A stretch of DNA of 64,000 nt from an uncultured Clostridia bacterium (GCA_948739805.1 CAPYID010000001.1:62001-126000), one strand, 5' to 3'. Numbered from the stretch's first letter, positions 26,879 to 36,153 are shown. Numbers and translations are program-made. Notes: generated by a model from the sequence alone, not told the origin.

Positions 26879-27736
26879 ATGAATATATTGAATAATTGGT
26901 TGTTATATGTACTATTATATTTAGTTTTAGCAACGGCATTTACACAATTTTATAAAATTGCAACAAAAACATTAAAGAGAACAGGAGCATTGACAGTATT
27001 ACTACAAATGTTGGCAGGATTAACTGCATTAATTTTATGTCCATTTTTTGAATTTAAGTTTCCAACAGAGATAAGTTTCTATATTATGTTAGGAATAGCA
27101 ATAATATTTTACGCTATATCAGATAGAATTAATACAACCGTAAGGAGTGGAATAGAAGCATCAACATTTAGTATGCTAAAACAATTATCAACAACATTTA
27201 TGATATTTGCAGGATTAATATTTTTTAAAGAAGAATTTATACTAACAAAATTTATAGGTGCAATGCTTATTATATTTAGCAATGTATTAATATTTTATAA
27301 AAAAGGAAAATTTGAATTTAATAAATATATTTTGTTAGGTATATTAGCTAATATAACCTATACGATTGCTTTGTTTTTAGATGTAAATATATCAGATAAC
27401 TTTAATCTACCATTCTATGTGGCATTAACATTAATTATACCAGCACTATTAATAATGATTTTTGAAAGAATAAAACCATCAGAAATAAAAGATGAATTAG
27501 TAGGTGGAAATAAAAAAGCAATTTTTATAACTGCTATATCTTGGGGAGTAATGATAATATCACAATTAAGAGCATATCAATTAGGAAATGTAACTGTAAT
27601 TGCACCATTATGTGCATTAACAGTAATATTAAATGTAATTGTTGGTTATTTGTTTTTAAATGAAAAAGATAACTTGTTGAAAAAAATAATATCTGCAATT
27701 TTGATAATTATAAGTATTATTTTAATAAAAATATAA
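26879..27736 (+). CDS. EamA/DMT-family membrane transporter
   Basis: A 285-aa protein with about ten hydrophobic helices in two similar halves, as in drug/metabolite (EamA) transporters. The conserved GAMLIIFSNVLIFYKKG ends the first half, and APLCALTVILNVIVGYLFLNE sits in the second. It starts two bases after the HAD gene, so it is co-transcribed. It probably exports or imports the product of the neighbouring cargo enzymes. Confidence 0.85.
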   Translation: MNILNNWLLYVLLYLVLATAFTQFYKIATKTLKRTGALTVLLQMLAGLTALILCPFFEFKFPTEISFYIMLGIAIIFYAISDRINTTVRSGIEASTFSMLKQLSTTFMIFAGLIFFKEEFILTKFIGAMLIIFSNVLIFYKKGKFEFNKYILLGILANITYTIALFLDVNISDNFNLPFYVALTLIIPALLIMIFERIKPSEIKDELVGGNKKAIFITAISWGVMIISQLRAYQLGNVTVIAPLCALTVILNVIVGYLFLNEKDNLLKKIISAILIIISIILIKI

Positions 27737-27757
27737 GTTTTGGAGGAAATTTTTAAA

Positions 27758-28168
27758 ATGAAAATACTAATAATATGTAGTAAGGCTTTTTATAAAGATA
27801 TAGAACCAATAAAAGAAAGATTAGAGGAGATGGGGCAAATAGTAGAATTACCCAATTCGTATTATGAGCCAGACGCTGAAAAGAAAAGTTGGGAATTAGG
27901 AGAAAAAGAACACGCAGAATTTAAGGCAAGAATGTTTAAAATGAGTGAAGAAAGAATATCTAATATGGACGCAGTATTAACATTGAATTTTGATAAAAAT
28001 GGAAAGAAGAATTATATAGGTGGAGCAACTTTTATTGAAATATATGAGGCGTTTATGAAAAACAAGAAAATATTTTTATATAATGATATTCCAGACGGAA
28101 TGCTATATGACGAAATAGCAGGTTTTTCTCCAATAGTAATAAACGGAAAATTGGATTTAGTAATCTAG
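27758..28168 (+). CDS. Nucleoside 2-deoxyribosyltransferase-like protein
   Basis: A 136-aa protein beginning MKILIICSKAFYKDIEPIKERLEE, with MDAVLTLNFDKNGKKNYIGGATFIEIYEAF. The fold and the GGATxxEIxxA stretch are those of the small deoxyribosyltransferase/YtoQ-like group. ATG 27758 is chosen because GGAGG lies 12 bases upstream; an earlier in-frame ATG at 27740 precedes that site. The substrate is unknown, but the nucleotidase and NUDIX neighbours support nucleotide chemistry. Confidence 0.7.
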   Translation: MKILIICSKAFYKDIEPIKERLEEMGQIVELPNSYYEPDAEKKSWELGEKEHAEFKARMFKMSEERISNMDAVLTLNFDKNGKKNYIGGATFIEIYEAFMKNKKIFLYNDIPDGMLYDEIAGFSPIVINGKLDLVI

Positions 28169-28206
28169 TGATAATGATTTGAAAAATAGAAAAAGATTAT
28201 ATACAG

Positions 28207-28260
28207 AAGAATCACAAAAATATTTTTGTACCAGATGATTTAGATATAATAGAATTATAG
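28207..28260 (+). pseudogene. C-terminal remnant of an unidentified gene
   Basis: Seventeen in-frame codons (KNHKNIFVPDDLDIIEL) end at TAG 28260 without any start. They read like the tail of a coding sequence, not random AT-rich spacer. They lie between the deoxyribosyltransferase-like gene and the next GNAT gene and suggest a deletion here. Confidence 0.35.
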
Positions 28261-28270
28261 AGGGAATGAA

Positions 28271-28882
28271 ATGAAGTTTAAAGAATATAGGCAAATGGCA
28301 GATTTGTTATATAATGAATGGGATTTAGGAAAGAAACAATCTCAGGCTAAAGGAAAGACTTGTGCTTGGATTTATCTATTTCAAATATTGGAAGAAACAG
28401 AAGAATTACTTGTTGAAAAAGAACAAGAAAAAGTAATTGGTATATGTGGTTATGCTAAATGGAATTCGAACAATCATTTATTAAGAAAAAAATTTTATAC
28501 AGTTTTAAAAAATGTATTAATACATAGTCCGTTAATAAAAAATAAAAATGCAATATATAAATATAATGAAGATTATGACTATACTCCAGAAGAATTAAAA
28601 AACTACTTTGATGGAGAAATATCAATTTTAATAGTTGATAAAGATTATAGAGGTAAAGGCATTGGAAGAAAGTTAATACTTGAATGCTTTGAATTAGCCC
28701 AAAATGATAATATGAATAATTTGCAAATTCTAACAGATGAATCTTGTGATTTTAAATTTTATGAAATGGTTGGTTGCAAAAAAGTTTATCAAAAAGTAAT
28801 TCAATATGGAGAGCCAGATAAATGCAAAAATATTTGTTCAGAAGAGGGATATATATATGAGAAGAAATTAGTTGAAAAATAG
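28271..28882 (+). CDS. GNAT-family N-acetyltransferase
   Basis: A 203-aa GNAT protein. The acetyl-CoA motif DKDYRGKGIGRKLI follows a VDKDYR strand near residue 122, with SCDFKFYEMVGCKKVYQ near the C-terminus. It starts at ATG 28271 behind GAGGGAATG. It is longer than average, with an extra charged segment (about 55-115) between the first helices and the core. Part of the 25-40 kb cargo set; substrate unknown. Confidence 0.83.
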   Translation: MKFKEYRQMADLLYNEWDLGKKQSQAKGKTCAWIYLFQILEETEELLVEKEQEKVIGICGYAKWNSNNHLLRKKFYTVLKNVLIHSPLIKNKNAIYKYNEDYDYTPEELKNYFDGEISILIVDKDYRGKGIGRKLILECFELAQNDNMNNLQILTDESCDFKFYEMVGCKKVYQKVIQYGEPDKCKNICSEEGYIYEKKLVEK

Positions 28883-28908
28883 AATGTTTAATATATGGAG
28901 GAAAAAGT

Positions 28909-29460
28909 ATGAAAAATTATTTTATAATACATGGAAGTTTTGGAAGTCCATTTGGAAATTGGTTTAGTTGGTTACAAGATTTTATATCATCAGATGGAAA
29001 ACAAGTATATGTACCACAATTTCCAATAGGAGTGGGTTATCAAAATTATGAAAATTGGAGTAAATTGCTAAAATACTATTTAGATATAGGATTAATCAAT
29101 GAAAATACAACAATAATAGCACATAGTATAGCACCAGCATTTGTTAGCAAATTCTTAGTAGAAAATAAATTAAAAGTGAAAAAATTAATATATGTGTGTG
29201 GATTTAATAACTATTTAGGAATAAATGAAGAATATGACACTGTAAATAAAACAATGTATTTTAATAATTTAGAAGATGTAAAACAATATGCTAATGAAAT
29301 TATTTGTTTTTATTCAGATAATGATCCATATGTAAAATATGAAGTGGAAAAAGATTTTGCAGATAAAATTGCAACAGAGCAAATTTTAATACCAAATGCA
29401 GGACACATAAATAGTGAAAGTGGATATGACACATTTGAAGATATAGTAAGTTATATTTAG
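28909..29460 (+). CDS. Alpha/beta hydrolase (RBBP9/YdeN family)
   Basis: A 183-aa small serine hydrolase. The start MKNYFIIHGSFGSP provides the oxyanion region, and the nucleophile Ser lies in IAHSIAPAF. The Asp is in YSDNDPYV and the His in NAGHINSESG. Length and motif layout match YdeN/RBBP9 proteins. It starts behind ATGGAGG in the cargo operon. Probably an esterase or amide hydrolase; substrate unknown. Confidence 0.85.
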   Translation: MKNYFIIHGSFGSPFGNWFSWLQDFISSDGKQVYVPQFPIGVGYQNYENWSKLLKYYLDIGLINENTTIIAHSIAPAFVSKFLVENKLKVKKLIYVCGFNNYLGINEEYDTVNKTMYFNNLEDVKQYANEIICFYSDNDPYVKYEVEKDFADKIATEQILIPNAGHINSESGYDTFEDIVSYI

Positions 29461-29515
29461 AGGTAAAGAAATGAAGAATAGAAAATTTTATATGTAGTAA
29501 AGGAAAAAAATATAT

Positions 29516-30154
29516 ATGGATAATGATTATATAGAAATGTGGGATAACTGGTCTTTAAAAAGAGAAGGAAAACCAGTTTATGATTTGTGGTTAGATGAAT
29601 ATAAGAGTGTTTTAGAAAAAAATAAAGATAACGAAATATTGGATTTAGGCTCAGGAATTGGTGCTAACACTCTCTATTTAATTGAAAGGGGTTATAAAGT
29701 TTTATCTTGTGATTTCTCAAATAATGCTTTAAAAAATATAGAAAAATATATATCTAATACTAAGACAAAATGTTTTAATATGATGAACAATTTTCCACTA
29801 GAAGATAATTCATATAACCTAATTATTGCAGATTTATCTCTTCATTACTTTAATAATGAAACCACAATACATATAATGAAAGAAATAAAAAGGATATTGA
29901 ACAAAGATGGAATTTTACTTGCAAGAGTTGCTTCTATAAATGATGTAAACTTTGGTGCTATTGGTGGAAAAGAATTAGAAAAAAATTATTACTTTGTTGA
30001 AGGTTATAATAAAAGATTTTTTGATATAAATGACATTAATAAATATTTTGGAATAATTGGAAAATTAGAAGCAAAAGAAACATCAATGACAAGAAAAGAA
30101 GAGGCATATTCAAAACCTAAAATTTTGTATCAAGTAATAGTAAGAAATATATAG
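29516..30154 (+). CDS. Class I SAM-dependent methyltransferase
   Basis: A 212-aa methyltransferase with the SAM-binding motif I ILDLGSGIGANTLYLIERG near residue 42, motif II VLSCDFS and a motif IV-like LIIADLSLHYF. It resembles small-molecule methyltransferases in shape. It begins at ATG 29516 with a weak site (AAGGAAAA). Neighbours are a hydrolase and a PLP aminotransferase. Confidence 0.88.
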   Translation: MDNDYIEMWDNWSLKREGKPVYDLWLDEYKSVLEKNKDNEILDLGSGIGANTLYLIERGYKVLSCDFSNNALKNIEKYISNTKTKCFNMMNNFPLEDNSYNLIIADLSLHYFNNETTIHIMKEIKRILNKDGILLARVASINDVNFGAIGGKELEKNYYFVEGYNKRFFDINDINKYFGIIGKLEAKETSMTRKEEAYSKPKILYQVIVRNI

Positions 30155-30215
30155 TTCTTTCAAGAATTGTAACAAAAGTCCACAGAGTAATATGTACAAT
30201 AGTACTGGAGGTATA

Positions 30216-30893
30216 ATGAAAATGATAGATGAATATTATAAGAATTTTAAAGTAAGAGATTATATGAATGAAGAATCTTTAAAAAGTTGTTTATCTACAA
30301 ATATAATTGATTGTTCATTAGGAACAAATCCTTTTATAGAAGAAAGTATGATAAAGCAATATATTTTAGAAGCTAGTTCGGAAATTAATAAATATCCTTC
30401 TTTAGAATATGAATTATTGAAAGAAGAATTACTTAAGTTTTGGAAAGAATATTTTTATAACAATATAAATAAGAATAATATAGCTTTTGGTGCAGGAACA
30501 ATGGGAATACTAAGAAATATTTGCCAATTTTTGATTCAAGAAGGAACAAAAGTATTAGGAATAGCGCCACAATTTCCAAGATTTATATCAGAGATAGAAT
30601 TGAAAAAAGGAATATATGAATATTATAGCCTAGAAGAGAAGAATAACTATAAATTCATAGCTACAGATTTTATTGAGAAAATTGACAGTACTTATAGTTT
30701 AATATCAATAGAAAATCCTAATAATCCTACTGGACAAATAATCGATGTTAACGATATTGAAAAAGCCGTTAGAAAAGCAAAACAATATAATATTATGGTT
30801 ATAGTAGATGAAGCATATGGCGATTATATGTCATCTACATCTTCTTATGACAAAAATAAGAAAATATTGATATTTAGTAAGTTTCGCCTATAG
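30216..30893 (+). pseudogene. PLP-dependent aminotransferase, 5' half (broken by a mobilizable element after 30841)
   Basis: The gene codes for the first 208 residues of a class I/II aminotransferase close to histidinol-phosphate aminotransferase and CobD. It has CSLGTNPF, the FGAGTMGILRN motif, ENPNNPTGQI and VDEAYGDYM with the PLP-contacting Asp. True coding ends at TC 30840-30841; the following YDKNKKILIFSKFRL and stop belong to the inserted element. The catalytic lysine lies in the other half (38773). Joined, the halves give exactly 364 residues. Start ATG 30216 behind TGGAGG. Confidence 0.88.
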
Positions 30894-30923
30894 TTTATAA
30901 ATAAAAATTGGAGGTAAAAGATT

Positions 30924-31316
30924 ATGAAAAATGAAGAATTAAAGAAAGAATTTACAGATGAAAAGACTGGAATAAGTTATACTTTAGTTGGTGACTATTA
31001 TTTGCCCAACTTATATTTAGAAACAGAAGAAAAAATCACACTTAACAAATACGGATTATTAAGGCTAGATTATTTGAAAAAGCACAAAGAAGCTGATTAT
31101 ATAATAATGTTTATGAATAAAGAACTCAATAAGCATTTAAAAGAAGTACAAGAAAGAACACAAGCAAGAGTAAATGAATTAGTAGAACAATTAAAGGCTA
31201 AAAGTAATTTAACAGAAGATATGAAAAATACTGATATGCTTTATTGGATTGGTACAATGAACGCAATCAAAAATCAAGCTGAAGAAATTGTTTTAAAAGA
31301 ACTGATTTATGTATGA
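30924..31316 (+). CDS. tnpV: TnpV-like transposon protein
   Basis: A 130-aa protein of the TnpV family found in Tn4451-type elements. It has YTLVGDYYLPNLYLE, NKYGLLRLDYLKKHKEADY, and the conserved end MLYWIGTMNAIKNQAEEIVLKELIY. It starts at ATG 30924 with TTGGAGG upstream. It is the first gene inside the left border, its usual place. Its role is not known. Confidence 0.88.
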   Translation: MKNEELKKEFTDEKTGISYTLVGDYYLPNLYLETEEKITLNKYGLLRLDYLKKHKEADYIIMFMNKELNKHLKEVQERTQARVNELVEQLKAKSNLTEDMKNTDMLYWIGTMNAIKNQAEEIVLKELIYV

Positions 31317-31526
31317 TAACGTTACGCTATTTTCAAATATAAATGCCTTAAAAAGCATTTTAAGACTTAATTGAATAAGAACATATTAACTACTTGTAGT
31401 TTTATAACTATGAGTAGTTTTTTATGTTCAAAAGAGAAATGAAACACCTCTTAAAAAATGTTTGATGTAATGAGAATATAGATTTGCCATAGAGCGTGGA
31501 AGTTTGAAACCGAGCAAGGTTTCATA

Positions 31527-31560
31527 GAGTAAGGAAAATTTATTTTTTCTTACTCTTTTT
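31527..31560 (+). terminator. Terminator in the element's leader
   Basis: GAGTAAG and CTTACTC pair around a 15-base AT loop and are followed by TTTTT. It lies between tnpV and the oriT region. The stretch 31317-31526 has no gene. Confidence 0.7.
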
Positions 31561-31591
31561 CAATAAATGCAGATATGCAGTTTATTGAAAG

Positions 31592-31620
31592 CCTAACAAA
31601 TAGACTTGTCATTTGTTAGG
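31592..31620. repeat. Perfect inverted repeat in the oriT region
   Basis: CCTAACAAAT and ATTTGTTAGG form a perfect 10-bp stem. A second stem of similar size follows (about 31623-31652, AAATCAAAA with TTTTGATTT). These structured repeats lead up to the nick site. Confidence 0.65.
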
Positions 31621-31680
31621 AAAAATCAAAAATGCTAATAGCAATTTTGATTTTGGGTTGTAGGGTTTCCCTGCCACACA

Positions 31681-31720
31681 GATAAACTTTGTTTGTCTAG
31701 TGTGTTAGACAAGTAAACTT
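31681..31720 (+). other. oriT: MobV-type origin of transfer with nick site
   Basis: TAGTGTG/TTA at 31698-31707 is the nick-site core known for pMV158-type (MobV) origins. It lies in the arms TTTGTCTAG and CTAACACAC-like repeats (GTTTGTCTAG, then TTAGACAAGTAAACTT), 44 bases before the mobV start. Nicking is expected between 31704 and 31705. Confidence 0.8.
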
Positions 31721-31750
31721 ATTTTGAGCAAGAAAGGAGCGTTGGAGAAT

Positions 31751-32965
31751 ATGAGTTACGCTATCGTAAGAAATAAAAAATTAACACGAGCAGAAATAAA
31801 TGGAAAAGGCACTCATAATGATAGAAAAGCAAAAAATCATTCTAATAAAGATATTGATCCTACTAGAACACATTTGAATTATTATATTAAGAAAAATGAG
31901 TTCACATATACAAAAGAATTTGATAAATATATAAAAGAAAATAATTTACAAGGTCATCTTCGTAGTAATAGCATAATAATGTGTCAAATGATATTTACTT
32001 CTGATCAATCATTCTTTGATAAAATTGGAGAAAAAGAAACTAAACGATATTTTGATGAATGTTATAAATTCATTTGTAATTATAAAAATTTAGGAGAAAA
32101 GAATATAATATCAGCAGTAGTACATCTTGATGAAGGAGCACCACACATGCACTTGATGTTTGTTCCTGTTGTGCATACCAAAGATAAAGACGGCAATAAA
32201 ATTGATAAGATTTGTGCAAGAGATTTTTGGAAAGGTAGAGATAGTTACAGAAAGCTACAAGATGCCTATTTCAATCATGTTAAGTCAAAAGGCTTTGATT
32301 TAGAAAGAGGTATGTTTATCGAAGATACTGGAAGAAAACATTATACTATTGAAGAATATAAGAAAATTACAAATTATGAAAATACTAAAAAAGTATTGAA
32401 TGATATAAAATTGGATTTGCCAAATGTTCCAAATATAAGTGATATTGGTAAATTCACATTAAAAAGAGATGAAAAAATATTAGATGAAATTATAAAACCT
32501 AAAGATGATTTGATTAAGGAGTTATATAGAAATAACTTATCATTGCATAAAGAATTAACAAAACAATCTAAAATTATTGATGAAGTTCAAAAATACCAAA
32601 AAGAAAGAAATTCAATAATTGCCGATAATCAAGAACTTCATAATACAGTTAAAAATTTAGAATATGAATATAAGGAAAAGAAGAAAACTCTTGAACACGA
32701 ATTTGAAGATAAATCATTTAATTTAGAATGGCAATATAAGAATAAAATTCATAATTTAGAAAAAGAAAATAGCCACTTGAAAAAGGTTATTGATAAATTT
32801 AAGGAAACTATCTCAAAATTCATAAAATGGATATGTAAAAATTTTGATTTACTTTCTGAAGATGAGATTATTAGAGATTTTGAAAAAGAAACTCATACTT
32901 TTATTGATGCAGAAAAACAAGTCAAAAAAGAAGATAAAGAAAAAGAATGGGATTTAGAGCGATAA
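31751..32965 (+). CDS. mobV: MobV-family relaxase (plasmid recombination enzyme, TnpZ-like)
   Basis: A 404-aa relaxase with the Pre/Mob start MSYAIVRNKKLTRAEINGKGTH and the histidine metal motif HLDEGAPHMHLMFVPV near residue 130. The region after about 190 is a long charged coiled coil. It would nick the oriT just upstream and let the element be mobilised by the conjugation machinery of another element, including the surrounding ICE. ATG 31751 is chosen; an upstream TTG at 31724 precedes the AAAGGAG site. Confidence 0.93.
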   Translation: MSYAIVRNKKLTRAEINGKGTHNDRKAKNHSNKDIDPTRTHLNYYIKKNEFTYTKEFDKYIKENNLQGHLRSNSIIMCQMIFTSDQSFFDKIGEKETKRYFDECYKFICNYKNLGEKNIISAVVHLDEGAPHMHLMFVPVVHTKDKDGNKIDKICARDFWKGRDSYRKLQDAYFNHVKSKGFDLERGMFIEDTGRKHYTIEEYKKITNYENTKKVLNDIKLDLPNVPNISDIGKFTLKRDEKILDEIIKPKDDLIKELYRNNLSLHKELTKQSKIIDEVQKYQKERNSIIADNQELHNTVKNLEYEYKEKKKTLEHEFEDKSFNLEWQYKNKIHNLEKENSHLKKVIDKFKETISKFIKWICKNFDLLSEDEIIRDFEKETHTFIDAEKQVKKEDKEKEWDLER

Positions 32966-32967
32966 AA

Positions 32968-32994
32968 ATAGACAGGGAATGCTTCCCTGCCTAT
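32968..32994 (-). terminator. Terminator of the ADP-ribosyltransferase gene (may work both ways)
   Basis: ATAGACAGGGAA pairs with TTCCCTGCCTAT around TGC. On the minus strand it is followed by TTTTTATC, a usable T-run; on the plus strand there is none. It lies between two convergent genes. Confidence 0.8.
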
Positions 32995-33013
32995 CACACA
33001 AAAAAATCAGTTG

Positions 33014-33961
33014 TCACTTGTGAGTGTTTTTAGAATCCCTAATGTAATCTTTCAACAACATAATAGCTTCTTCATAGTTATCCCTTTGAGCATACATGAC
33101 TTTATCTTTATACTCCTGTATAGGGCTTTCCATTACTTTTAAAAATTCTTCTAGCAAGTTTAGTGGCTGTACATTTATTTCTAAAATAGTTGTAGTAGAA
33201 TGCCTGTTATTAGGTTCTCTTTGCTTTTTTACTACCTTTTCAGAAACTACTGTATAGTCACATGGAGGCAAAAGAATTTCATTTTCTTTATCTTTTCTCC
33301 TCTGCTCTTTAGGTCGAATAGATTTTACATCTAAACATTTTGTACCTTCGGGTACATGGATTTCTAACAATGTCCCTCTACTGAATTGCTTTGCAACATC
33401 ATAGTTTGTAGTTGTTGATACTATCCCATTTACACCGTTTCTTTCTATGGTAGAGCATCCTCGATACAAAATAGTAGGAGATTCAATTCGAGGGGCATAG
33501 TCCAGTGCATCAGAAAACACTTTTAATTTTCTAATAAATCCTACGTCTATCGGAAAATATCCAACCTCAAGATCTTCCAGTTTTCCAAGATACCTCACCA
33601 TATTCATAGAAAAGGCAAAGTCATCAAAAACATTAGGAAGAATGCCACTGATATCAAAATCAAAACCATGGAATTTATCTTCATCATAAAGAGCAAAGCT
33701 CCTTTTTCTGAAAAAGTTATTTACAAAGATTCCAGAATTTTGCTTATAACCAGCCAAAAAGGAATACAGCTCTGGCTTTAATCCATTTAACCTTTTTCGA
33801 TTAATTGCCGCTTGTTGTTGTTCCAATTGACAGGCTTTCTTTTCTTCCTCTGGAAGATTTCGAATCATATCTGCTCGTATTCCAGCTAATGTGGATTTCC
33901 AATCTTGTGTGGAAGTTACATTTTTTTGAGAACTCCGTAATTGTTTTCTTTTATTACTCAT
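33014..33961 (-). CDS. ADP-ribosyltransferase-like protein (R-STT-ExE)
   Basis: A 315-aa protein with the arginine-ADP-ribosyltransferase toxin pattern. An Arg in ILYRGCS (near 167) is followed by a strand GIVSTTTNYDVAKQF and by the catalytic KENEILLPP (ExE) near residue 228. The N-terminal 130 residues are helical; no signal peptide is seen, so it acts inside the cell or is delivered otherwise. The base composition is visibly more GC-rich than neighbours, and it uses CGG for Arg at codon 9, so its origin is probably recent and foreign. Convergent to mobV. A strong AAGGAGG precedes the ATG. A toxin, phage-defence or immunity-evasion role is possible. Confidence 0.72.
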   Translation of the reverse strand: MSNKRKQLRSSQKNVTSTQDWKSTLAGIRADMIRNLPEEEKKACQLEQQQAAINRKRLNGLKPELYSFLAGYKQNSGIFVNNFFRKRSFALYDEDKFHGFDFDISGILPNVFDDFAFSMNMVRYLGKLEDLEVGYFPIDVGFIRKLKVFSDALDYAPRIESPTILYRGCSTIERNGVNGIVSTTTNYDVAKQFSRGTLLEIHVPEGTKCLDVKSIRPKEQRRKDKENEILLPPCDYTVVSEKVVKKQREPNNRHSTTTILEINVQPLNLLEEFLKVMESPIQEYKDKVMYAQRDNYEEAIMLLKDYIRDSKNTHK

Positions 33962-34108
33962 ATTGAGTTTACCTCCTTCTTATAAGTTGTCAATGTGCAT
34001 AACTAAATTTATCTTTGTGTTACTTTTACCTCCTTTTTGAAATGAAATTGTAAATATACATGATTAACTGGTTATTAAACCAGAGATTAAAAAGGAAAAT
34101 ATGTACAA

Positions 34109-34124
34109 ACAGTATAATAACTGT
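34109..34124. promoter_or_regulatory. Palindromic promoter/operator upstream of the ADP-ribosyltransferase gene
   Basis: ACAGTATAATAACTGT is an inverted repeat (ACAGT/ACTGT) centred on a -10-like AT core, in the 235-base gap between the fic and ADP-ribosyltransferase genes. The gap also holds a second AAGGAGGTAAA-like site (minus strand, about 34030-34040) that repeats the gene's own Shine-Dalgarno region but leads to no ORF. Confidence 0.4.
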
Positions 34125-34196
34125 ATAGGTTTATATTATATCAGATTAACGTTAAAAAGTCAAATTATGTAAATTTAAAAATGTCTATAGAAGTGT

Positions 34197-35180
34197 CTAT
34201 CTTAACATTTTCCATATTCCATTTTTAGTAGATCCAACTCTTTCAATAATACCTTTTTCTTTCAGTGCTTTTATATTATATGATATTCCATCTCTTGTCA
34301 AATCAAGAATTTTAGCCATTTCAACTTGTGTAATACTTGGATTTTTTTTCATTAAATCAATTATTTTTTCTTGTGTAGTCTTTTGTGTAGTTTCTTGTGT
34401 AGTTTCTTGTTGTTCTAAAATCATTCCATCAACTGCTTCATCAATAACTTCAAGCATAAATTCTATAAATTCATTTGAATTACCAGCATTGTTGCAATTT
34501 TGAATTGCAGTATAATAGCCTTCTTGATGTTTTCTTATTATACTTTCTATAGGTATATATTTAAATAACTCTTTCCAATGAGCAAGTATTGCTGTTTGCC
34601 AAAGTCTTGCTGTTCTTCCGTTTCCATCTGAAAATGGGTGTATAAATACAAATTCATAATGGAATATAGAAGATAATATTAACGGATTAACAGTATCTTT
34701 TGCTTTATTCATCCAATTAAATAAGTTATCCATAAGTGTAGGCACCATTGTATGAGGTGGAGCCATAAAAATTTGCACATTTCCATCATAAACAGCCTCT
34801 CCGTGATTTCTAAACTTTCCACTATCATCTTCAATAGCAAAAGTTAGTATTCCTTGTATTTTCTTTAAGTCATCTACAGAATATGGATCAACATTATCAA
34901 GTTCTTCGTAAGCTTTATAGGCATTTTTGACTTCTTGAATATCTCTTTGTTCTCCAATTACAGCTTTTCCATTGATTACTGCCTCAACTTGAAATAGTGA
35001 TAGTTGATTATTTTCGATAGCCAAAGAAGAATGAATTGATTTAATTCTTGTTTTTCTTCTTAATTCTGGGTATCTATTTAGACTTTCAAAATAATTAGCC
35101 TCTCCAATCTTTTCCATTATCTTTGTTGCTAGATTTAGCATTTTATCAGTAATTGTATATGGTGGGTAGTTTTCTTCCAT
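34197..35180 (-). CDS. fic: Fic-family protein with C-terminal winged helix
   Basis: A 327-aa Fic protein. The core motif HPFSDGNGRTAR, which catalyses AMP (or other nucleotide) transfer to a target protein, is complete. The N-terminal SLAIEN fits the inhibitory [S/T]xxxE[N/G] helix, so activity is probably self-restrained (class II). After a TTQE-type repeat (QETTQETTQKTTQ) a winged-helix (SITQVEMAKILDLTRDGISYNIKALKEKGII) ends the protein. ATG 35180 has GGAGG before it. Follows the zinc-ribbon gene. Confidence 0.92.
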   Translation of the reverse strand: MEENYPPYTITDKMLNLATKIMEKIGEANYFESLNRYPELRRKTRIKSIHSSLAIENNQLSLFQVEAVINGKAVIGEQRDIQEVKNAYKAYEELDNVDPYSVDDLKKIQGILTFAIEDDSGKFRNHGEAVYDGNVQIFMAPPHTMVPTLMDNLFNWMNKAKDTVNPLILSSIFHYEFVFIHPFSDGNGRTARLWQTAILAHWKELFKYIPIESIIRKHQEGYYTAIQNCNNAGNSNEFIEFMLEVIDEAVDGMILEQQETTQETTQKTTQEKIIDLMKKNPSITQVEMAKILDLTRDGISYNIKALKEKGIIERVGSTKNGIWKMLR

Positions 35181-35196
35181 TTCAAAACCTCCAATT

Positions 35197-35215
35197 TTGC
35201 CACCACTGGTGGCAA
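35197..35215. repeat. 19-bp palindrome before the fic gene
   Basis: TTGCCACCA C TGGTGGCAA is a perfect inverted repeat with 9-base arms in the 45-base gap between the zinc-ribbon and fic genes. It is much more GC-rich than its surroundings. It could be an operator bound by the Fic winged helix or an RNA hairpin setting relative expression. Confidence 0.6.
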
Positions 35216-35225
35216 TTTTCATTTA

Positions 35226-36113
35226 TTATTTATTTCTTGCCCTACTTTTATAAACATTTTCTTGATTTTTACAACTAAATGTATCATATTCAGTTTTTGG
35301 GTTTGGTGCTGTAAATGCTTTTCCACAATGTTTACAAAGTTTCAAATATTTCTTCTCTTCAATTGCAAATAATTTAAAATCTTCATCTATGTATTCTTTT
35401 AAACTTCTTACATGTATTGTAATTCCGTTATATTCTAAATTAGTTCTAATATGATTTGATTCTAGCTTTTCAATTAAATAATCATCTATATGTTCGCAAT
35501 CTTCTTTTTTCAATTCTTTTAATATGTTATATAAAGTCTGTGCATAATTTACTATCATATCTGCTCGTTCATAGTATTTTTCGTTTTTATAGTATAACTC
35601 GTTTAAATCTGGAGTAATAAATTTTTCCATACTATGCTGACAAATAAGTTTATTACTTTTTTCTATCAATTCTTTTATTTCTTCTTTACTTGCTGTTGGA
35701 AAGAATATTTTAAAATAATCTAGTATGTCCATTGTATTAAAGCAATCATAATATTCTTTGCCTGTTACATTATTAAATTCTTTTAACAATACCTTTTTAT
35801 CTAATGTATAATATCTATTTACTGGCAAATTATGAATTAATCCTAAAAGCCCATATTGATTTACAAATTCTAGTAATAAACTATCAGTTTTTTCTCCATT
35901 TTCTAATGATAGTTTTCCTAAATTTATAAAATCTATTAACGGCTTATCATTTTCTTCATAATCATCAAAACTAATCACAGTATAATTTGACATATTTATA
36001 GTATTATCAATTTTAGGTACAACATATTTAATATTGTTTATAACTTTTATTTCATATTCTTCAAACTTCGGTAAAGACTCATTATTAAAGCCATATTCTA
36101 AATCAAATCTCAT
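35226..36113 (-). CDS. Zinc-ribbon protein of unknown function
   Basis: A 295-aa protein. The C-terminus has a C4-like zinc site of the CGNR/DUF6076 kind: LCKHCGKAFTAPN, then DTFSCKNQENVYKSRAR, with basic residues after the last cysteine as in nucleic-acid-binding ribbons. The rest (residues 1-255) is helical, without recognised motifs. The start is ATG 36113 with TTGGAG upstream; a 10-residue longer form is possible. It is the first gene of a minus-strand pair with fic. Confidence 0.65.
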   Translation of the reverse strand: MRFDLEYGFNNESLPKFEEYEIKVINNIKYVVPKIDNTINMSNYTVISFDDYEENDKPLIDFINLGKLSLENGEKTDSLLLEFVNQYGLLGLIHNLPVNRYYTLDKKVLLKEFNNVTGKEYYDCFNTMDILDYFKIFFPTASKEEIKELIEKSNKLICQHSMEKFITPDLNELYYKNEKYYERADMIVNYAQTLYNILKELKKEDCEHIDDYLIEKLESNHIRTNLEYNGITIHVRSLKEYIDEDFKLFAIEEKKYLKLCKHCGKAFTAPNPKTEYDTFSCKNQENVYKSRARNK

Positions 36114-36153
36114 ATTTTTTCTCCAATCTAAAAATTTTTTCAAAAATTTCGCA

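Noticed and set aside
33930..33940. In-frame CGG in the ADP-ribosyltransferase gene as a frameshift site
   Set aside because: The shifted frame stops at once and the gene is compositionally foreign; it only shows that recently acquired genes can contain CGG.
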